Part shown: piece after piece, positions 55,066-64,000 of the stretch | Layout of the letters: every line of letters begins with the position of its first letter | Position numbering within the stretch: the stretch's first letter is position 1 | Assembly (NCBI RefSeq): GCF_000648235.2 | Contig: NZ_AP017977.1 | Location: 558,001-622,000 of the forward strand | Length of the DNA stretch: 64,000 nucleotides | Direction: 5' to 3' | DNA from: Neochlamydia sp. S13 | Lineage (GTDB): Bacteria; Chlamydiota; Chlamydiia; Chlamydiales; Parachlamydiaceae | The notes under the pieces: model-generated | The model's input: only the letters and a program-made list of their open reading frames with translations | Told to the model about the DNA's origin: nothing | Databases searched by the model: none | Translations under genes and position numbers: made by a program

Positions 55066-57342
55066 TTATCCAGGTGCTTGAGGGGAAGGATCTTTTGCCC
55101 TAGCTACTTTTTTAAATAAATAGATGTAGCCATTTCTATTCGAGGCCTGCGCTTCCGAGAGGGTAAATGAAGCTATATGATCTTTCAAATCATCAGCATG
55201 ATACCATTGAGATTCTCCACTATGGGGATTAACTCCCATAACATTTGCCTTGTAATGACCTGCATTTAAAGTTCCTTCTTGTAAGACAGCTCCTACTAAT
55301 TCATATACGTAATCTTTATCCGTTTGCTCTTTAAAAGCTTGGGAGAAGTTAATGCGATGGTTGTTAGGGAAGTTTAGAGGGGTGGAAATTTTTCTAGATT
55401 CGTAACGCGTTTGGGGATAGGAAGGAGGGATGAGTTTTTCCTCTTTTAGCATTTCCAGCGCTGCTTTCTTTGCCTCTTCTTTACTGATGGAGCTTGCTCT
55501 ATCCTTTTTAATTAATTGTTTGGCCCTGTTATTAATAAGTTGTTCATATTTATCTTTTCTCTGGGTGGACACAAAATATTTATAACGTTTTACATGCACA
55601 AGAATAAACCCACATTCTTTAATTTCTACTAATTTCTCTTGCTCACTATATTGGGTTACTCTTCTCACCTCTCCATTTTCTTCTCGATCAAAAGAGCACC
55701 CGGCCTCTTTATCAAATACTTGTGGGCTATAAGCTTCATTTAAAACTTCTTGAAAATTTGTGTGGCCCGTAGGAATTAAAAGCCTTAAAATTGATGTACT
55801 ATCTTCTCGGAAATGGGATATATCCTTAAAAATGGTCCCCGGTAAACCTTTGATTTCTTTTTCAACTTTAAAAAAAGGTGAGGAAAGATAGGAAAAGAGT
55901 GCTGTTATAAAAACATCAGCATCGTATTGCGCGCCTCTATTTACGAACTCAGCATCCAGCAAGGGAGTAGCTTTTTCTAGGCATTTTGCTGCTGAAGTGA
56001 TAGCATCTTGATTGCCTAATTGCAACGCTTCACTTAGCAGATGAATGGAATCAAGTAAAAGTGTTGGATCAATAGGCTCTGAGGGCAGCTTAGGCTTTTG
56101 AATTATCTCTTCTATTTCAACCTCAGGAGCCTTAGGAAAAGCAAGGTTTTCCATAACAGGTGGCATAGGCTCATTGTCTTGAGGTTTTACAGGTGGTGCA
56201 GTGGCATGGTCCGCGGCCTGCCATCTCTTTTTTTCTTCCAAATAAATATCCCAAGCTTCTTTTTCTACTTCATAGCGTTGAAAAGTTCTTCGATATTCAG
56301 CTTCAGCTCTTTTTTGAGCTAATGAATAGGCTTTAAGTTCTTTTCTAAAGTTTTTCAAAGCTTTAAGTTGGTCGAGCAGCAGTTGTTTGCGTTGCTCACA
56401 TTTAGTCGGGTAATTTAACAAGCACTCATTATATTCATCCATTTCCTTATTGTAGGTGTCTACTAATATAGAGCGTTCTTGGTATTTTTCTGCTACCAAC
56501 TGATGAAATGAATCGCCCATCGCCCATACTAGCTGGATAGCAGCATGAAACCAGCAATTATTTTTTTTATTCTTAAAAACTGGGGGCATGTTCGATGTTT
56601 TTTGAACTCTTTGGCTCTTAGCTGTTTCTAGGCTATTTTTTACCTCTTGTAGGAAGTCAGCAAATTCGCTTTCTATTTTTACTGGGAGAACCACCTGCTG
56701 AGGAGATCTTATAAGTTCTAACTTTTTCTGGGCGGTCTTTAAAGTGTTTTTCCATGCATTTATTTTGTTGTCAGTCTCGCCTTCTTTTAAGGAAGCAGGT
56801 AGATTAGAAATTTTATCTAAGAGGTTATTAATCTTAGAGTTTGTCTTTTTTAAAGTTTCTTTATCTACCATGGATTCAGTCTCTAGCAGCTCGACCTTTA
56901 ACCTCAGTTGGGAAACATTTGCCTCCAGCTCATCTAGAAAAGATCTTTGAGCAAGAGGATTTTCTATTATAGGTGGTGCTTCCTTACCTATTAAGGTAGA
57001 ATTCGTAGGATGAGGAAAGATTTGCATTTCTTGGCTTACGCGTCTTCCAATATATTCTTCGTCATCATCTTCCACGAATTCATCGAAATCTTCATGAGAA
57101 TCTTTAAAGCAGCACCTAAAAACGTTAAAAATTTTGCTTGGTATAGATTTCAGCCAGGTAACTATTACATTGAGCTTGTGGCAAAGCTTTTCCCATAAAG
57201 TAATTTCCTTTATTTTTGGTAAAGCAATTTTATCTACTCTTTGAGCTTGTTGATTCGGCACTTTCCTCTCTTCCGTGTTAGAAATAGGGTTGACAAAAAG
57301 AGGAGGAGCCACCGGAGGAAGGGAAGGAAAATCTTTATTCAT
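55066..57342 (-). CDS. Ubiquitin-specific protease-like (C19) protein
   Basis: About 758 residues. The C-terminal two-thirds reads as a USP-type deubiquitinase. The Cys box KNKKNNCWFHAAIQLVWAMG has C263 as the nucleophile, and the His box GAVLQEGTLNAGHYKANVM has H696. WYHADD supplies the third residue. Between them lies a long, charged coiled-coil insertion with proline-rich stretches. The N-terminal 250 residues are polar with a helical patch near 50-80. No signal peptide. The domain is eukaryotic-like, so a secreted effector that removes host ubiquitin is likely. GTG at 57354 is an alternative start; neither has a good RBS. Confidence 0.85.
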   Translation of the reverse strand: MNKDFPSLPPVAPPLFVNPISNTEERKVPNQQAQRVDKIALPKIKEITLWEKLCHKLNVIVTWLKSIPSKIFNVFRCCFKDSHEDFDEFVEDDDEEYIGRRVSQEMQIFPHPTNSTLIGKEAPPIIENPLAQRSFLDELEANVSQLRLKVELLETESMVDKETLKKTNSKINNLLDKISNLPASLKEGETDNKINAWKNTLKTAQKKLELIRSPQQVVLPVKIESEFADFLQEVKNSLETAKSQRVQKTSNMPPVFKNKKNNCWFHAAIQLVWAMGDSFHQLVAEKYQERSILVDTYNKEMDEYNECLLNYPTKCEQRKQLLLDQLKALKNFRKELKAYSLAQKRAEAEYRRTFQRYEVEKEAWDIYLEEKKRWQAADHATAPPVKPQDNEPMPPVMENLAFPKAPEVEIEEIIQKPKLPSEPIDPTLLLDSIHLLSEALQLGNQDAITSAAKCLEKATPLLDAEFVNRGAQYDADVFITALFSYLSSPFFKVEKEIKGLPGTIFKDISHFREDSTSILRLLIPTGHTNFQEVLNEAYSPQVFDKEAGCSFDREENGEVRRVTQYSEQEKLVEIKECGFILVHVKRYKYFVSTQRKDKYEQLINNRAKQLIKKDRASSISKEEAKKAALEMLKEEKLIPPSYPQTRYESRKISTPLNFPNNHRINFSQAFKEQTDKDYVYELVGAVLQEGTLNAGHYKANVMGVNPHSGESQWYHADDLKDHIASFTLSEAQASNRNGYIYLFKKVARAKDPSPQAPG

Positions 57343-58236
57343 AAGAGATACCACTGCTAGGTTTACAATTAGTATAGCAGGCGATTTTTAAAAAGTAAAT
57401 TAAATATACATAAAAAACCTTTTAATGAATAAATTTATTTAGCTTTGCCTAAAGCATACAGCCTTATGTTCTTTGCAAGCTAAAAGAACGTAATTAGGAA
57501 AACTCTAGAGAGGAAATAACTATAAAGGTAAAGTTAGCAGGTTGGTTTTTTTCTGGTAGTGGGAGGCTAAAATAGCATGAACTTTAAATGCCTAGGGATA
57601 TTAAAAAATCAAAGGAAACCAATTTTATCTGCTAGGAGAGCAATAGCTAAAAAGCTAGCTAGCTGCCATAAGATAATCAGTGGATTGGCTTTAAAAAAAA
57701 CTAGTTGAGCATATAATTTTCCACCTCTTATTTTTCTACTTAAAATTAAGATTTTGCTAAGGGTATGATTGTATAAAGATTGGCTCCCACGTGTACAAAT
57801 TAAGCTTTGCCAAAAGTATTTTTAATTTAGTGGGGTTTAAGTGTATGGATGAAAAAATTTAGATTTTTAGAACAAAGTTTTCTTTCCTTTTAACTTTTAA
57901 GAGTTAATGCGTGCTAGGGTTTCTTGGAGTCGCTCTTTATGCATCCTATACCTAATAAAGAGCTTGTTTTTTACGAGGAGAGCCCACTTAAGAGAAAGGT
58001 TGACTTTTTCGTTATACAGATAGAGTTTCTTTAAAAGCTATGGATATACATCCTAGGATAAGCAAGGGGGCAAAAGTGTGCTTGTGCTTTAGAAAAGCTT
58101 GGAAATAAAAGGCCAACGAAATACAGGGAGAGAAAACTGTTGCTAAACAAGAAAAAAAAATTATTAGATAAGGTGGATAAAAAAATTGGCCCATCAAGGT
58201 TTTTGAAGAAAAAGCAAATATTTAGCTATTAATGAG
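57343..58236. other. Long gene-poor stretch with a dispersed hairpin repeat
   Basis: About 890 bases between the USP gene and the glgX 3' end. It contains one copy of the dispersed repeat at 57932-57963 (GCTCTTTA...TAAAGAGC). Short frames such as 58012-58197 have no RBS. It looks like decayed sequence. Confidence 0.45.
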
Positions 58237-60282
58237 TTAGTTAAGCTTTTTTTTGAGTAGAACAGCTGAAAAAGCTGGCATCTGTAATAATGGCTGTTCA
58301 ATCCGCGGCTCTTGTCCCTCCTCATAAAAATCATAGGGAGAGGGGTTAGCCGTGTTGATGATTAATTGCCAGCATTCAGCCTTCTCAAGCATAGGGATGA
58401 AAATTGTTTGAGGAATATTTTGTGCATTAAAAGCACAATAAAGAATTGCGTTTTCTTCTCTAGCAAGTAAAGTAAAAGCTAAAAATTGTGTTTCTTTATC
58501 CCACTCTATTTTTTTTCCGTCAGTTCCTCTCCAGAAAATATCCTGTTCGTTTAAAAATCTTCCTTGTTGCAGAGCGGGGGTTTGCTTTCTAAATTTAATC
58601 ATTAAGCGATAAAAACGGTAAAATGCTGAATTCTCTTGAAGTTTATCCCACAGGAACCAATTAAGCTCATTATCTTGGCACCATGTATTATTATTACCCT
58701 TTTTTGTATGAGCATATTCATCCCCCATTTGTAACATGGGAATTCCTTGGGACATCATTAAAGCTAAATGAAAATTACGCAGCTGCCGTTCCCTTAGATC
58801 GTTAATATGCAAATCTTCTGTGGGCCCTTCTAGACCACAGTTCCAGCTTTCATTCTGGTTGGTACCATCCTGGTTGTTTTCTCCATTTTCTAGGTTATGC
58901 TTATGATTGTAGGCGACTAAATCGTAGAGAGTAAATCCATCGTGGGCCGTTATAAAATTGATGCTGCTTAAAGGTGAATGAAAGCTATAAATATCTTGAG
59001 AACCTGCTAGGCGAGAGGCGAACAGATCTTTTGTGTAAGGCGTTCCTTTAATAAAGCGCCGAACAGTATCTCGATAAAGGGCATTCCATTCACTCCATCG
59101 GTTTTTTTTAGGGGAAAATGTTCCTACTTGATAGAGGCCAGCAGCATCCCAAGGTTCAGCAATTAAAATTGTTTGCGAAAGGACAGGATCATAAGAAATC
59201 GCTTCGACAATAGGAGCTGTTTCAAGAACTTCCCCTTGCATACCACGGTTAAATATAGAAGCCAGATCAAAGCGAAAACCATCTACGCGCATTTCTACAA
59301 CCCAGTACCGTAAAACATCCAGAATAAAATGCTGAAGAATAGGATGATTAGTGTTGAAAGTATTCCCACAACCTGTAAAATTCATGAATCTGTTTTCTTT
59401 ATCTTTCAAATAATAGGTGTTACAATCAATACCTTTAAAAGAGGTAAGGGGGCCATCTTCATTCCCTTCATTCGTGTGATTAAGAACAATATCCAGGATC
59501 ACTGCTATGCCTGCTTTGTGAAAAGCTTTTACCATTTTTTTAAACTCCTGTAGAGCTGCCCATGGAGCAAGGCTGAATGCATAACGATTCATAGGAGCAA
59601 AAAAGTTGATAGAGGAGTATCCCCAATATTGAAATAAATTTTTTTGAAGAGAAAGATGAGGGAATGGGTATTCACACTCATTGAATTCTTGAATGGGAAG
59701 TAATTCAACAGCATTAATGCCTAGCTGTTGTAAATAAGGAATTTTTTCTATCATTCCTAAATATGTTCCGGGTGCCTTGACTTGGCTGGAGGGATGTTGA
59801 GTAAACCCTCTCACATGCATTTCATAAATAATCAAGCTTTTATGCGAGATTTGGGGTTTTTTATCATCTTCCCAGTCAAATTCTTCTTCAGGATAAAGCA
59901 GCCCTAAAAAAAGAGGATGATCTTTGTTAGGCGCCTGGCGCCTAGCTCCCCAAATTTTAGGAGAAATAACAGCTTTAGCATACGGATCTAATAGATAGCT
60001 GAAGGCGTCAAAATATTTATCAGGGCCTCCTATCTTATAAGCATAACCTAACGGCTTGCTAAGAGTAGTCGCCAGAAAAAGGTGCCAGATATCGCCCGTT
60101 TTATTTAGAAGAGGATCCAAAGAGAGTTCTATAAAGGGTTGATTAGTGGGAGAATCGAATAAAGCTAAAATGACCGATGAAGCTTTCGATGAGACTAAAG
60201 AAAAGTTAATTCCATCTTGTTGCCAAGTAACTCCCAAGGGAAAAGGGCTCCCAGCTCCAACTTTATAATTAAAAGTATTCAT
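58237..60282 (-). CDS. glgX: Glycogen debranching enzyme (isoamylase type)
   Basis: A 681-residue GH13 enzyme that hydrolyses alpha-1,6 branches of glycogen. It has an N-terminal CBM48-like domain (GSPFPLGVTWQQDGINFSLVSSKA). The barrel carries YEMHVRGFTQHPSS, VILDIVLNHTNEG, nucleophile region VDGFRFDLASIF, acid/base LIAEPWDAAG and stabiliser FITAHDGFTLYDLV. It also has the GlgX/TreX motif NGENNQDGTNQNESWNCGLEGPT. It lies next to the chaperone, ssb and pepA as in Chlamydia, but on the opposite strand. It belongs to the complete glycogen pathway kept by chlamydiae. Confidence 0.97.
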   Translation of the reverse strand: MNTFNYKVGAGSPFPLGVTWQQDGINFSLVSSKASSVILALFDSPTNQPFIELSLDPLLNKTGDIWHLFLATTLSKPLGYAYKIGGPDKYFDAFSYLLDPYAKAVISPKIWGARRQAPNKDHPLFLGLLYPEEEFDWEDDKKPQISHKSLIIYEMHVRGFTQHPSSQVKAPGTYLGMIEKIPYLQQLGINAVELLPIQEFNECEYPFPHLSLQKNLFQYWGYSSINFFAPMNRYAFSLAPWAALQEFKKMVKAFHKAGIAVILDIVLNHTNEGNEDGPLTSFKGIDCNTYYLKDKENRFMNFTGCGNTFNTNHPILQHFILDVLRYWVVEMRVDGFRFDLASIFNRGMQGEVLETAPIVEAISYDPVLSQTILIAEPWDAAGLYQVGTFSPKKNRWSEWNALYRDTVRRFIKGTPYTKDLFASRLAGSQDIYSFHSPLSSINFITAHDGFTLYDLVAYNHKHNLENGENNQDGTNQNESWNCGLEGPTEDLHINDLRERQLRNFHLALMMSQGIPMLQMGDEYAHTKKGNNNTWCQDNELNWFLWDKLQENSAFYRFYRLMIKFRKQTPALQQGRFLNEQDIFWRGTDGKKIEWDKETQFLAFTLLAREENAILYCAFNAQNIPQTIFIPMLEKAECWQLIINTANPSPYDFYEEGQEPRIEQPLLQMPAFSAVLLKKKLN

Positions 60283-60793
60283 TCCTGCATTTTATAAATA
60301 TAAAGGTAATTTTATAAAATGATTTTTTTAAAATCCAAAGGTTTAAGGGTAAAGAAAACCTAGCTTGGGGGTCCAAGGGGAGTAAAGCCTTATAGAGAAG
60401 ATAGGATGCTAGAGCCTGGAAAAGTAAAAACTTAGCCTTTTTTAGGCTTTATTGTTTGAATTTATAAAAAAAATAAGGGGTGATGAATTGTAAACTGCCT
60501 TAGAAACATAGAGAGGTGTAAATAACCAATTTTTTTACTAAGCACCTGATTTTAAGAAGCTTAAATAATTCTCTAGGCTTGTTAGATGTTCTATAGCTTC
60601 AAGGGTTTTTTCTGCTTGCTAAAATTAATTGATTCTTATTGCTAAACAAGAATATAATTGAGTTAATGAAGCTTAAAGTTAGATCAGGAGAGTAGTAATC
60701 TCTCAAAAGGTCTTTGCTTAATAAGTGATGCCACCTTGGTTTAATGATAGGATAAATAAAAAATTCGCAGAAATGTCCTGAGGAGGTTTTAAC
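60283..60793. other. Divergent intergenic region
   Basis: About 510 bases between glgX and the chaperone gene. It must contain both promoters; GAGGAGG just before 60794 is the chaperone RBS. No further element recognised. Confidence 0.4.
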
Positions 60794-61315
60794 ATGTCTT
60801 TTGAAAATGCGAAGGAAAATCTCAAAGAATTTGGTAAAGAGTTAGGCCTTGAAGGGCTTGAATTCGATGAAAACAATACGTGTATATTAGGGATAGATGA
60901 CGAATTTTCATTGCATCTTACCTATGAGCCTAATTCAAAAAGGCTATATTTGTACTCACCTCTACTGGATGGCCTTCCAAAAGATAATAAAACCAAGCTA
61001 CGTCTCTATGAGCGTTTGCTTGAGGGCTCGATGCTTGGTGGCCAAATGGCTGGAGGCGGAGTTGGAGTAGCTGTTAAAGAAGAACTCATTTTGATTCACT
61101 GCACCATCGAAATGGAGCATGCTGAAGGCAATAGATTGCGCGCTTTTGCTCCTTTATATGTTGAAACTGTTGAAAAATGGCGCAAGACATGCCAAGAAGT
61201 ATGCGACGGACGCGATGAAGCACCTCAGCCTGATTCACCTTCTTTATTAGGAGATCTATCAGATGGACCTTCCATGGGACCCGGCGGGAAAACTCCAGGA
61301 TTTATCAAAATCTAA
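60794..61315 (+). CDS. Slc1-like type III secretion chaperone (CesT family)
   Basis: A 173-residue acidic chaperone. The text FENAKENLKEFGKELGLEGLEF, NNTCILGIDDEFSLHLTYEP, RLYLYSPLLDGLP, YERLLEGSMLGGQMAGGGVGVA and FAPLYVETVEKWRKTC follows the Chlamydia Slc1 (CT043) sequence as I remember it. Slc1 binds effectors such as TarP and brings them to the secretion ATPase. The C-terminal ~35 residues are a Gly/Pro/Ser-rich tail. Gene order glgX-slc1-ssb-pepA is conserved. This shows the organism has the type III system. Confidence 0.93.
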   Translation: MSFENAKENLKEFGKELGLEGLEFDENNTCILGIDDEFSLHLTYEPNSKRLYLYSPLLDGLPKDNKTKLRLYERLLEGSMLGGQMAGGGVGVAVKEELILIHCTIEMEHAEGNRLRAFAPLYVETVEKWRKTCQEVCDGRDEAPQPDSPSLLGDLSDGPSMGPGGKTPGFIKI

Positions 61316-61739
61316 TCCTAGATATATCGCAAGGCATGTAGGTGTCTTGCGTATACCTGTTTTTAGGTGCTTTATAAATGTCTGTTAATTTTCTCTATTC
61401 TCTAAAAGCATTCCTTTTAATGTTAAAGCTTTCTTAGCTTCAGCTCCTTATTAGCAAGCTTCCTTGTAAAAATTATTAGAAATATATTTTCTTTCCCTCT
61501 TAAAAGAAGGTGCATTTTTGTTGATTTTTGAAAAACTATTTAAGGGGACACTTAATTGAAAAGCTGTTTTTGATTTACAACAGCTCAGGTCAAAAAAGTT
61601 TTACTTTATATTGGGACTCTTTGGAGCAGTCCTTAATTTTTGCCTTGATTTTTGCTCGATTGATACTCTATTGTATAGATTAAAATAAAAGTATCCTTGA
61701 AAAGGTACAATATGAACAAAATTAGCGAGGTTTAATAAA
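61316..61739. other. Intergenic stretch, no gene seen
   Basis: About 420 AT-rich bases upstream of ssb. A TTGATA near 61660 followed by A/T-rich sequence may be part of the ssb promoter but is not convincing. Confidence 0.4.
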
Positions 61740-62258
61740 ATGATTATCATTGAAATCGCAGGCCATTTAGGGACAGATCCCGAAGTTCGTTTTACACCAG
61801 GTGGCCAAAAAGTTACTGTGTTACGCTTGGCAACGAATACTCGTAAAAGTGGGAAAGATGAAACAGTTTGGTGGCGTGTGACCATTTGGGGAGAGCGTTT
61901 TGATAAGATGATGCCTTATATAAAAAAGGGTAGTGCACTTATTGTAATTGGCGAAATGGGCAAGCCTGAAATCTATACAGATAAAGAAGGACGTCCTCAA
62001 GTATCTCTTGATTTAACAGCAGAAATGATTCGCTTTAGCCCCTTTGGTAAAGCAGACCGAGCTGGTCAAGAGCCCTCTGGTCAAGCCTCTTATGGCCAAG
62101 CTTCTACTCCTTCTTCCTACAATAGCCCGAGTGCTTATTCTGAACCCTCTTATACTTCTCAATCGACAGGGAATACAGGCTATTCTTCCTACCCTGGCAA
62201 TCAATCAAGTTATAAGCCGGCTCCTAATGTACCCGATGATGATAATATTCCCTTTTGA
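61740..62258 (+). CDS. ssb: Single-stranded DNA-binding protein
   Basis: A 172-residue protein. The OB-fold occupies residues 1-105 (IIEIAGHLGTDPEVRFTPGGQKVTVLRLATN, VWWRVTIWGERFDKMMPYIKKGSALIVIGEM). A flexible Gln/Ser/Tyr/Gly-rich linker leads to the canonical acidic tip DDDNIPF that recruits repair and replication proteins. It coats single-stranded DNA. pepA follows 20 bp downstream. Confidence 0.97.
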   Translation: MIIIEIAGHLGTDPEVRFTPGGQKVTVLRLATNTRKSGKDETVWWRVTIWGERFDKMMPYIKKGSALIVIGEMGKPEIYTDKEGRPQVSLDLTAEMIRFSPFGKADRAGQEPSGQASYGQASTPSSYNSPSAYSEPSYTSQSTGNTGYSSYPGNQSSYKPAPNVPDDDNIPF

Positions 62259-62278
62259 TCCAACTAAGGATGGCGTGA

Positions 62279-63757
62279 ATGCGTTTTTTTTCCTCCTCTA
62301 ATGAAGATAGCAAAAAATTTGAGCTGCTTGTTTTACCTTTTTGGCAAGGGAAAAAGCAAGCAGAAAAGGCGGCTCAAATCGATCGATATGCTTCTCATTT
62401 TGCTCCCCTTATGATGCAAGATTTTTCCGCAAAAGAAGGTGAAATTCTGGTAGTCTATGATACCAGCACCAAAGAGGGCAAAAGGCTTGCTTTGATAGGG
62501 TTAGGAGCTAAAGAAAAAATTGATACAGAAAAATTGCGCCGTATATATGCTAAGTTAACCCACTTATGCCATCAAAAAAATATCAAAAATATTTGCCTCT
62601 TCTGCCCCCAGGTAGATACTTTAGCAAAAGATGCCCTTCTTACTGGTATAGCGGAAGGAATTTTATTAGCTAATTATAATTTTGATGAACTTAAGCAAGT
62701 CACCAAAGCTGAGCATTCTGTATTATTGCAGCAAGTGACCTTTATCAATCTATCTAAGCAAGAGCTAGCGATTGCGCAACGCTGTGGTAAAATTGCTGAA
62801 GGTGTTTACATGGCACGCGACTTGGTAAATAGGAATGCCGATGAGGTTACCCCTCAATACTTATCTAGCTTTGCAAAAGCTCTTGAAAGTAAGCTTCCTC
62901 ATGTGAAAGCGACTATCCTTAATAAAAAGCAGATAGAAAAAGAGAAATTAGAATTGCTTTTAGCTGTGAATAGGGGCTCAACCAGCGATCCTGCCATGAT
63001 TATTTTGTCCTACCAAGGCCATCCCCTATCTAAAGAACATACAGTATTAATTGGTAAAGGGATCACCTACGATACCGGGGGCCTTAATTTAAAACCTGTA
63101 GGCTCAATGGAAACGATGAAAGCTGATATGGCAGGAGGTGCGGCCGTACTAGGCGCTCTCTATGCCGCAGCTTCTTTAGGGCTTGAGGTTAATCTAACGG
63201 TAGTAGTGCCAGCCACAGAAAATAGTATTGACTCTAATAGCTTTAAACCAGGGGATGTCTACAAGAGTTGCAAGGGATTAACAATTGAAGTTAATAACCC
63301 TGATGCTGAAGGTCGCTTAGTCCTTGCAGATGCAATCACTTATGCCATTAAGTATTTAAAACCCACTCGTCTTATCGATGTTGCTACCTTGACGGGAGGC
63401 ATTGATGTGGCTCTTGGTCCCGAAGCTTGCGGCGTGTTTTCCAATAATGATGACCTTGCAAATGCTTTAATGCGCTCAGGCTCAAAAACGTTTGAAAGAG
63501 TCTGGCGTTTACCTTTGTACGAGGAATACCACACTTATCTAAAATCAGATATTGCGGATATGAAAAATAGTTCCGGCCGTTCTGCTAGCTCTATTACCGC
63601 AGCTATGTTTTTACAAGAATTTGTGGAGAAAACTCCTTGGGCTCATTTGGATATTGCAAGCACGGCATTTTTCAGTGAGAAAAAACGCTACCATCCAAAG
63701 TATGCTACAGGGTTTGGGGTGCGATTATTAATCGACTTTCTTTCTGCAAAAAATTGA
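62279..63757 (+). CDS. pepA: Leucyl aminopeptidase (M17)
   Basis: A 492-residue dimetal aminopeptidase. Motifs are VLIGKGITYDTGGLNLKPVGSMETMKADMAGGAAVLGAL (metal ligands K, D and D) and the M17 signature NPDAEGRLVLADAI, with ATLTGGIDVALG and SSGRSASSITAAMFLQEFV. The N-terminal domain (1-165) is the usual less conserved half. It is probably co-transcribed with ssb. Confidence 0.97.
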   Translation: MRFFSSSNEDSKKFELLVLPFWQGKKQAEKAAQIDRYASHFAPLMMQDFSAKEGEILVVYDTSTKEGKRLALIGLGAKEKIDTEKLRRIYAKLTHLCHQKNIKNICLFCPQVDTLAKDALLTGIAEGILLANYNFDELKQVTKAEHSVLLQQVTFINLSKQELAIAQRCGKIAEGVYMARDLVNRNADEVTPQYLSSFAKALESKLPHVKATILNKKQIEKEKLELLLAVNRGSTSDPAMIILSYQGHPLSKEHTVLIGKGITYDTGGLNLKPVGSMETMKADMAGGAAVLGALYAAASLGLEVNLTVVVPATENSIDSNSFKPGDVYKSCKGLTIEVNNPDAEGRLVLADAITYAIKYLKPTRLIDVATLTGGIDVALGPEACGVFSNNDDLANALMRSGSKTFERVWRLPLYEEYHTYLKSDIADMKNSSGRSASSITAAMFLQEFVEKTPWAHLDIASTAFFSEKKRYHPKYATGFGVRLLIDFLSAKN

Positions 63758-64000
63758 GCTAAAAAATACTGGGGCGGATAGCTTCTCAAGTTGCTTGTGA
63801 GGCTTTCTATAAAATTTTCCTCTCCTTCCTTCTCTGAAAAATTGGTTTCAATTTTTCTTTGTAAACTTTTTTTCACCCTTTTCTCTCTCATAAATTTTTT
63901 TGTAAGTCCTTCTAACTTTATCTTTACCGTCCTCTTTTTTTATAGGCTACCTCTTAACTTGGAGACCATTCGATAAAAATTTTTTTCAAGCATACTTTAC
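63758..64000. other. Sequence after pepA, possible weak terminator
   Basis: GCTTCTCAAG and CTTGTGAGGC near 63780-63803 can form an imperfect stem followed by a T-rich stretch, a candidate pepA terminator. The rest to the window edge is T-rich with no start of a new gene that I can support. Confidence 0.4.

Noticed and set aside
58012-58197. 61-codon hydrophobic minus-strand frame before glgX
   Set aside because: Hydrophobicity comes from T/A-rich sequence. There is no RBS and it sits in decayed spacer.

Overview
The window comes from a member of the Chlamydiae, most likely a Parachlamydiaceae-type amoeba symbiont (Neochlamydia/Parachlamydia-like). Two kinds of evidence support this. First, several blocks keep the gene order I remember from Chlamydia trachomatis: the end of rpoC, then tal with a small Zn-ribbon gene, then the V-type ATPase operon; rodZ beside rnhC; and glgX, a Slc1-like type III chaperone, ssb and pepA. 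Second, between these blocks lie genes typical of large-genome environmental chlamydiae: F-box/leucine-rich-repeat proteins, a ubiquitin-specific protease, DUF4116 repeats, IS elements and decayed genes. The DNA is AT-rich with long gene-poor spacers. Assignments are from reading the sequence and from memory of the families; no database search was run.

Layout. 1-5.3 kb: the 3' end of rpoC with a textbook terminator, transaldolase, a transposase remnant, and three exported proteins of unknown role. 5.4-13.2 kb: a complete chlamydial V-type ATPase operon (E, DUF2764, A, B, D, I, K). 14-19.4 kb: a methyltransferase-like protein, a small orphan, a sodium:neurotransmitter-symporter-family transporter, and a degenerate receiver-HPt protein. 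19.8-27.6 kb: an accessory island bounded by two tRNA-Ser genes (CGA and UGA). It holds two copies of one IS5-type element, csbD and DUF892 stress-type genes, a stand-alone LigD 3'-phosphoesterase, a decayed vapBC module, and a Fic gene split by the second IS copy.

28-36 kb: two F-box/LRR proteins around an M32 carboxypeptidase, then a membrane-anchored AAA+ protein. 36-41 kb: queA, then a transporter-ruvB-spoIID cluster. 41-47 kb: a three-gene cassette whose order and hydrophobicity resemble type III translocator operons (sseB-sseC-sseD or espA-espD-espB), an orphan membrane protein, and a protein made of fifteen 25-residue DUF4116 repeats. 47-55 kb: two tandem marC genes, truA with an in-frame amber codon, a DUF368 lipid-carrier transporter, rodZ, rnhC and recN. 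55-64 kb: a USP-type deubiquitinase candidate, then glgX, the chaperone, ssb and pepA.

How it fits together: the housekeeping blocks supply energy coupling, recombination, envelope remodelling and glycogen use. The inserted blocks look like a host-interaction repertoire: ubiquitin system mimicry (F-box and USP), a possible extra translocon, and repeat effectors. The Fic locus is the most informative small-scale region. Two matched 32-bp palindromes lie 72 bp apart upstream of it, and the IS has cut the inhibitory helix off from the catalytic core.
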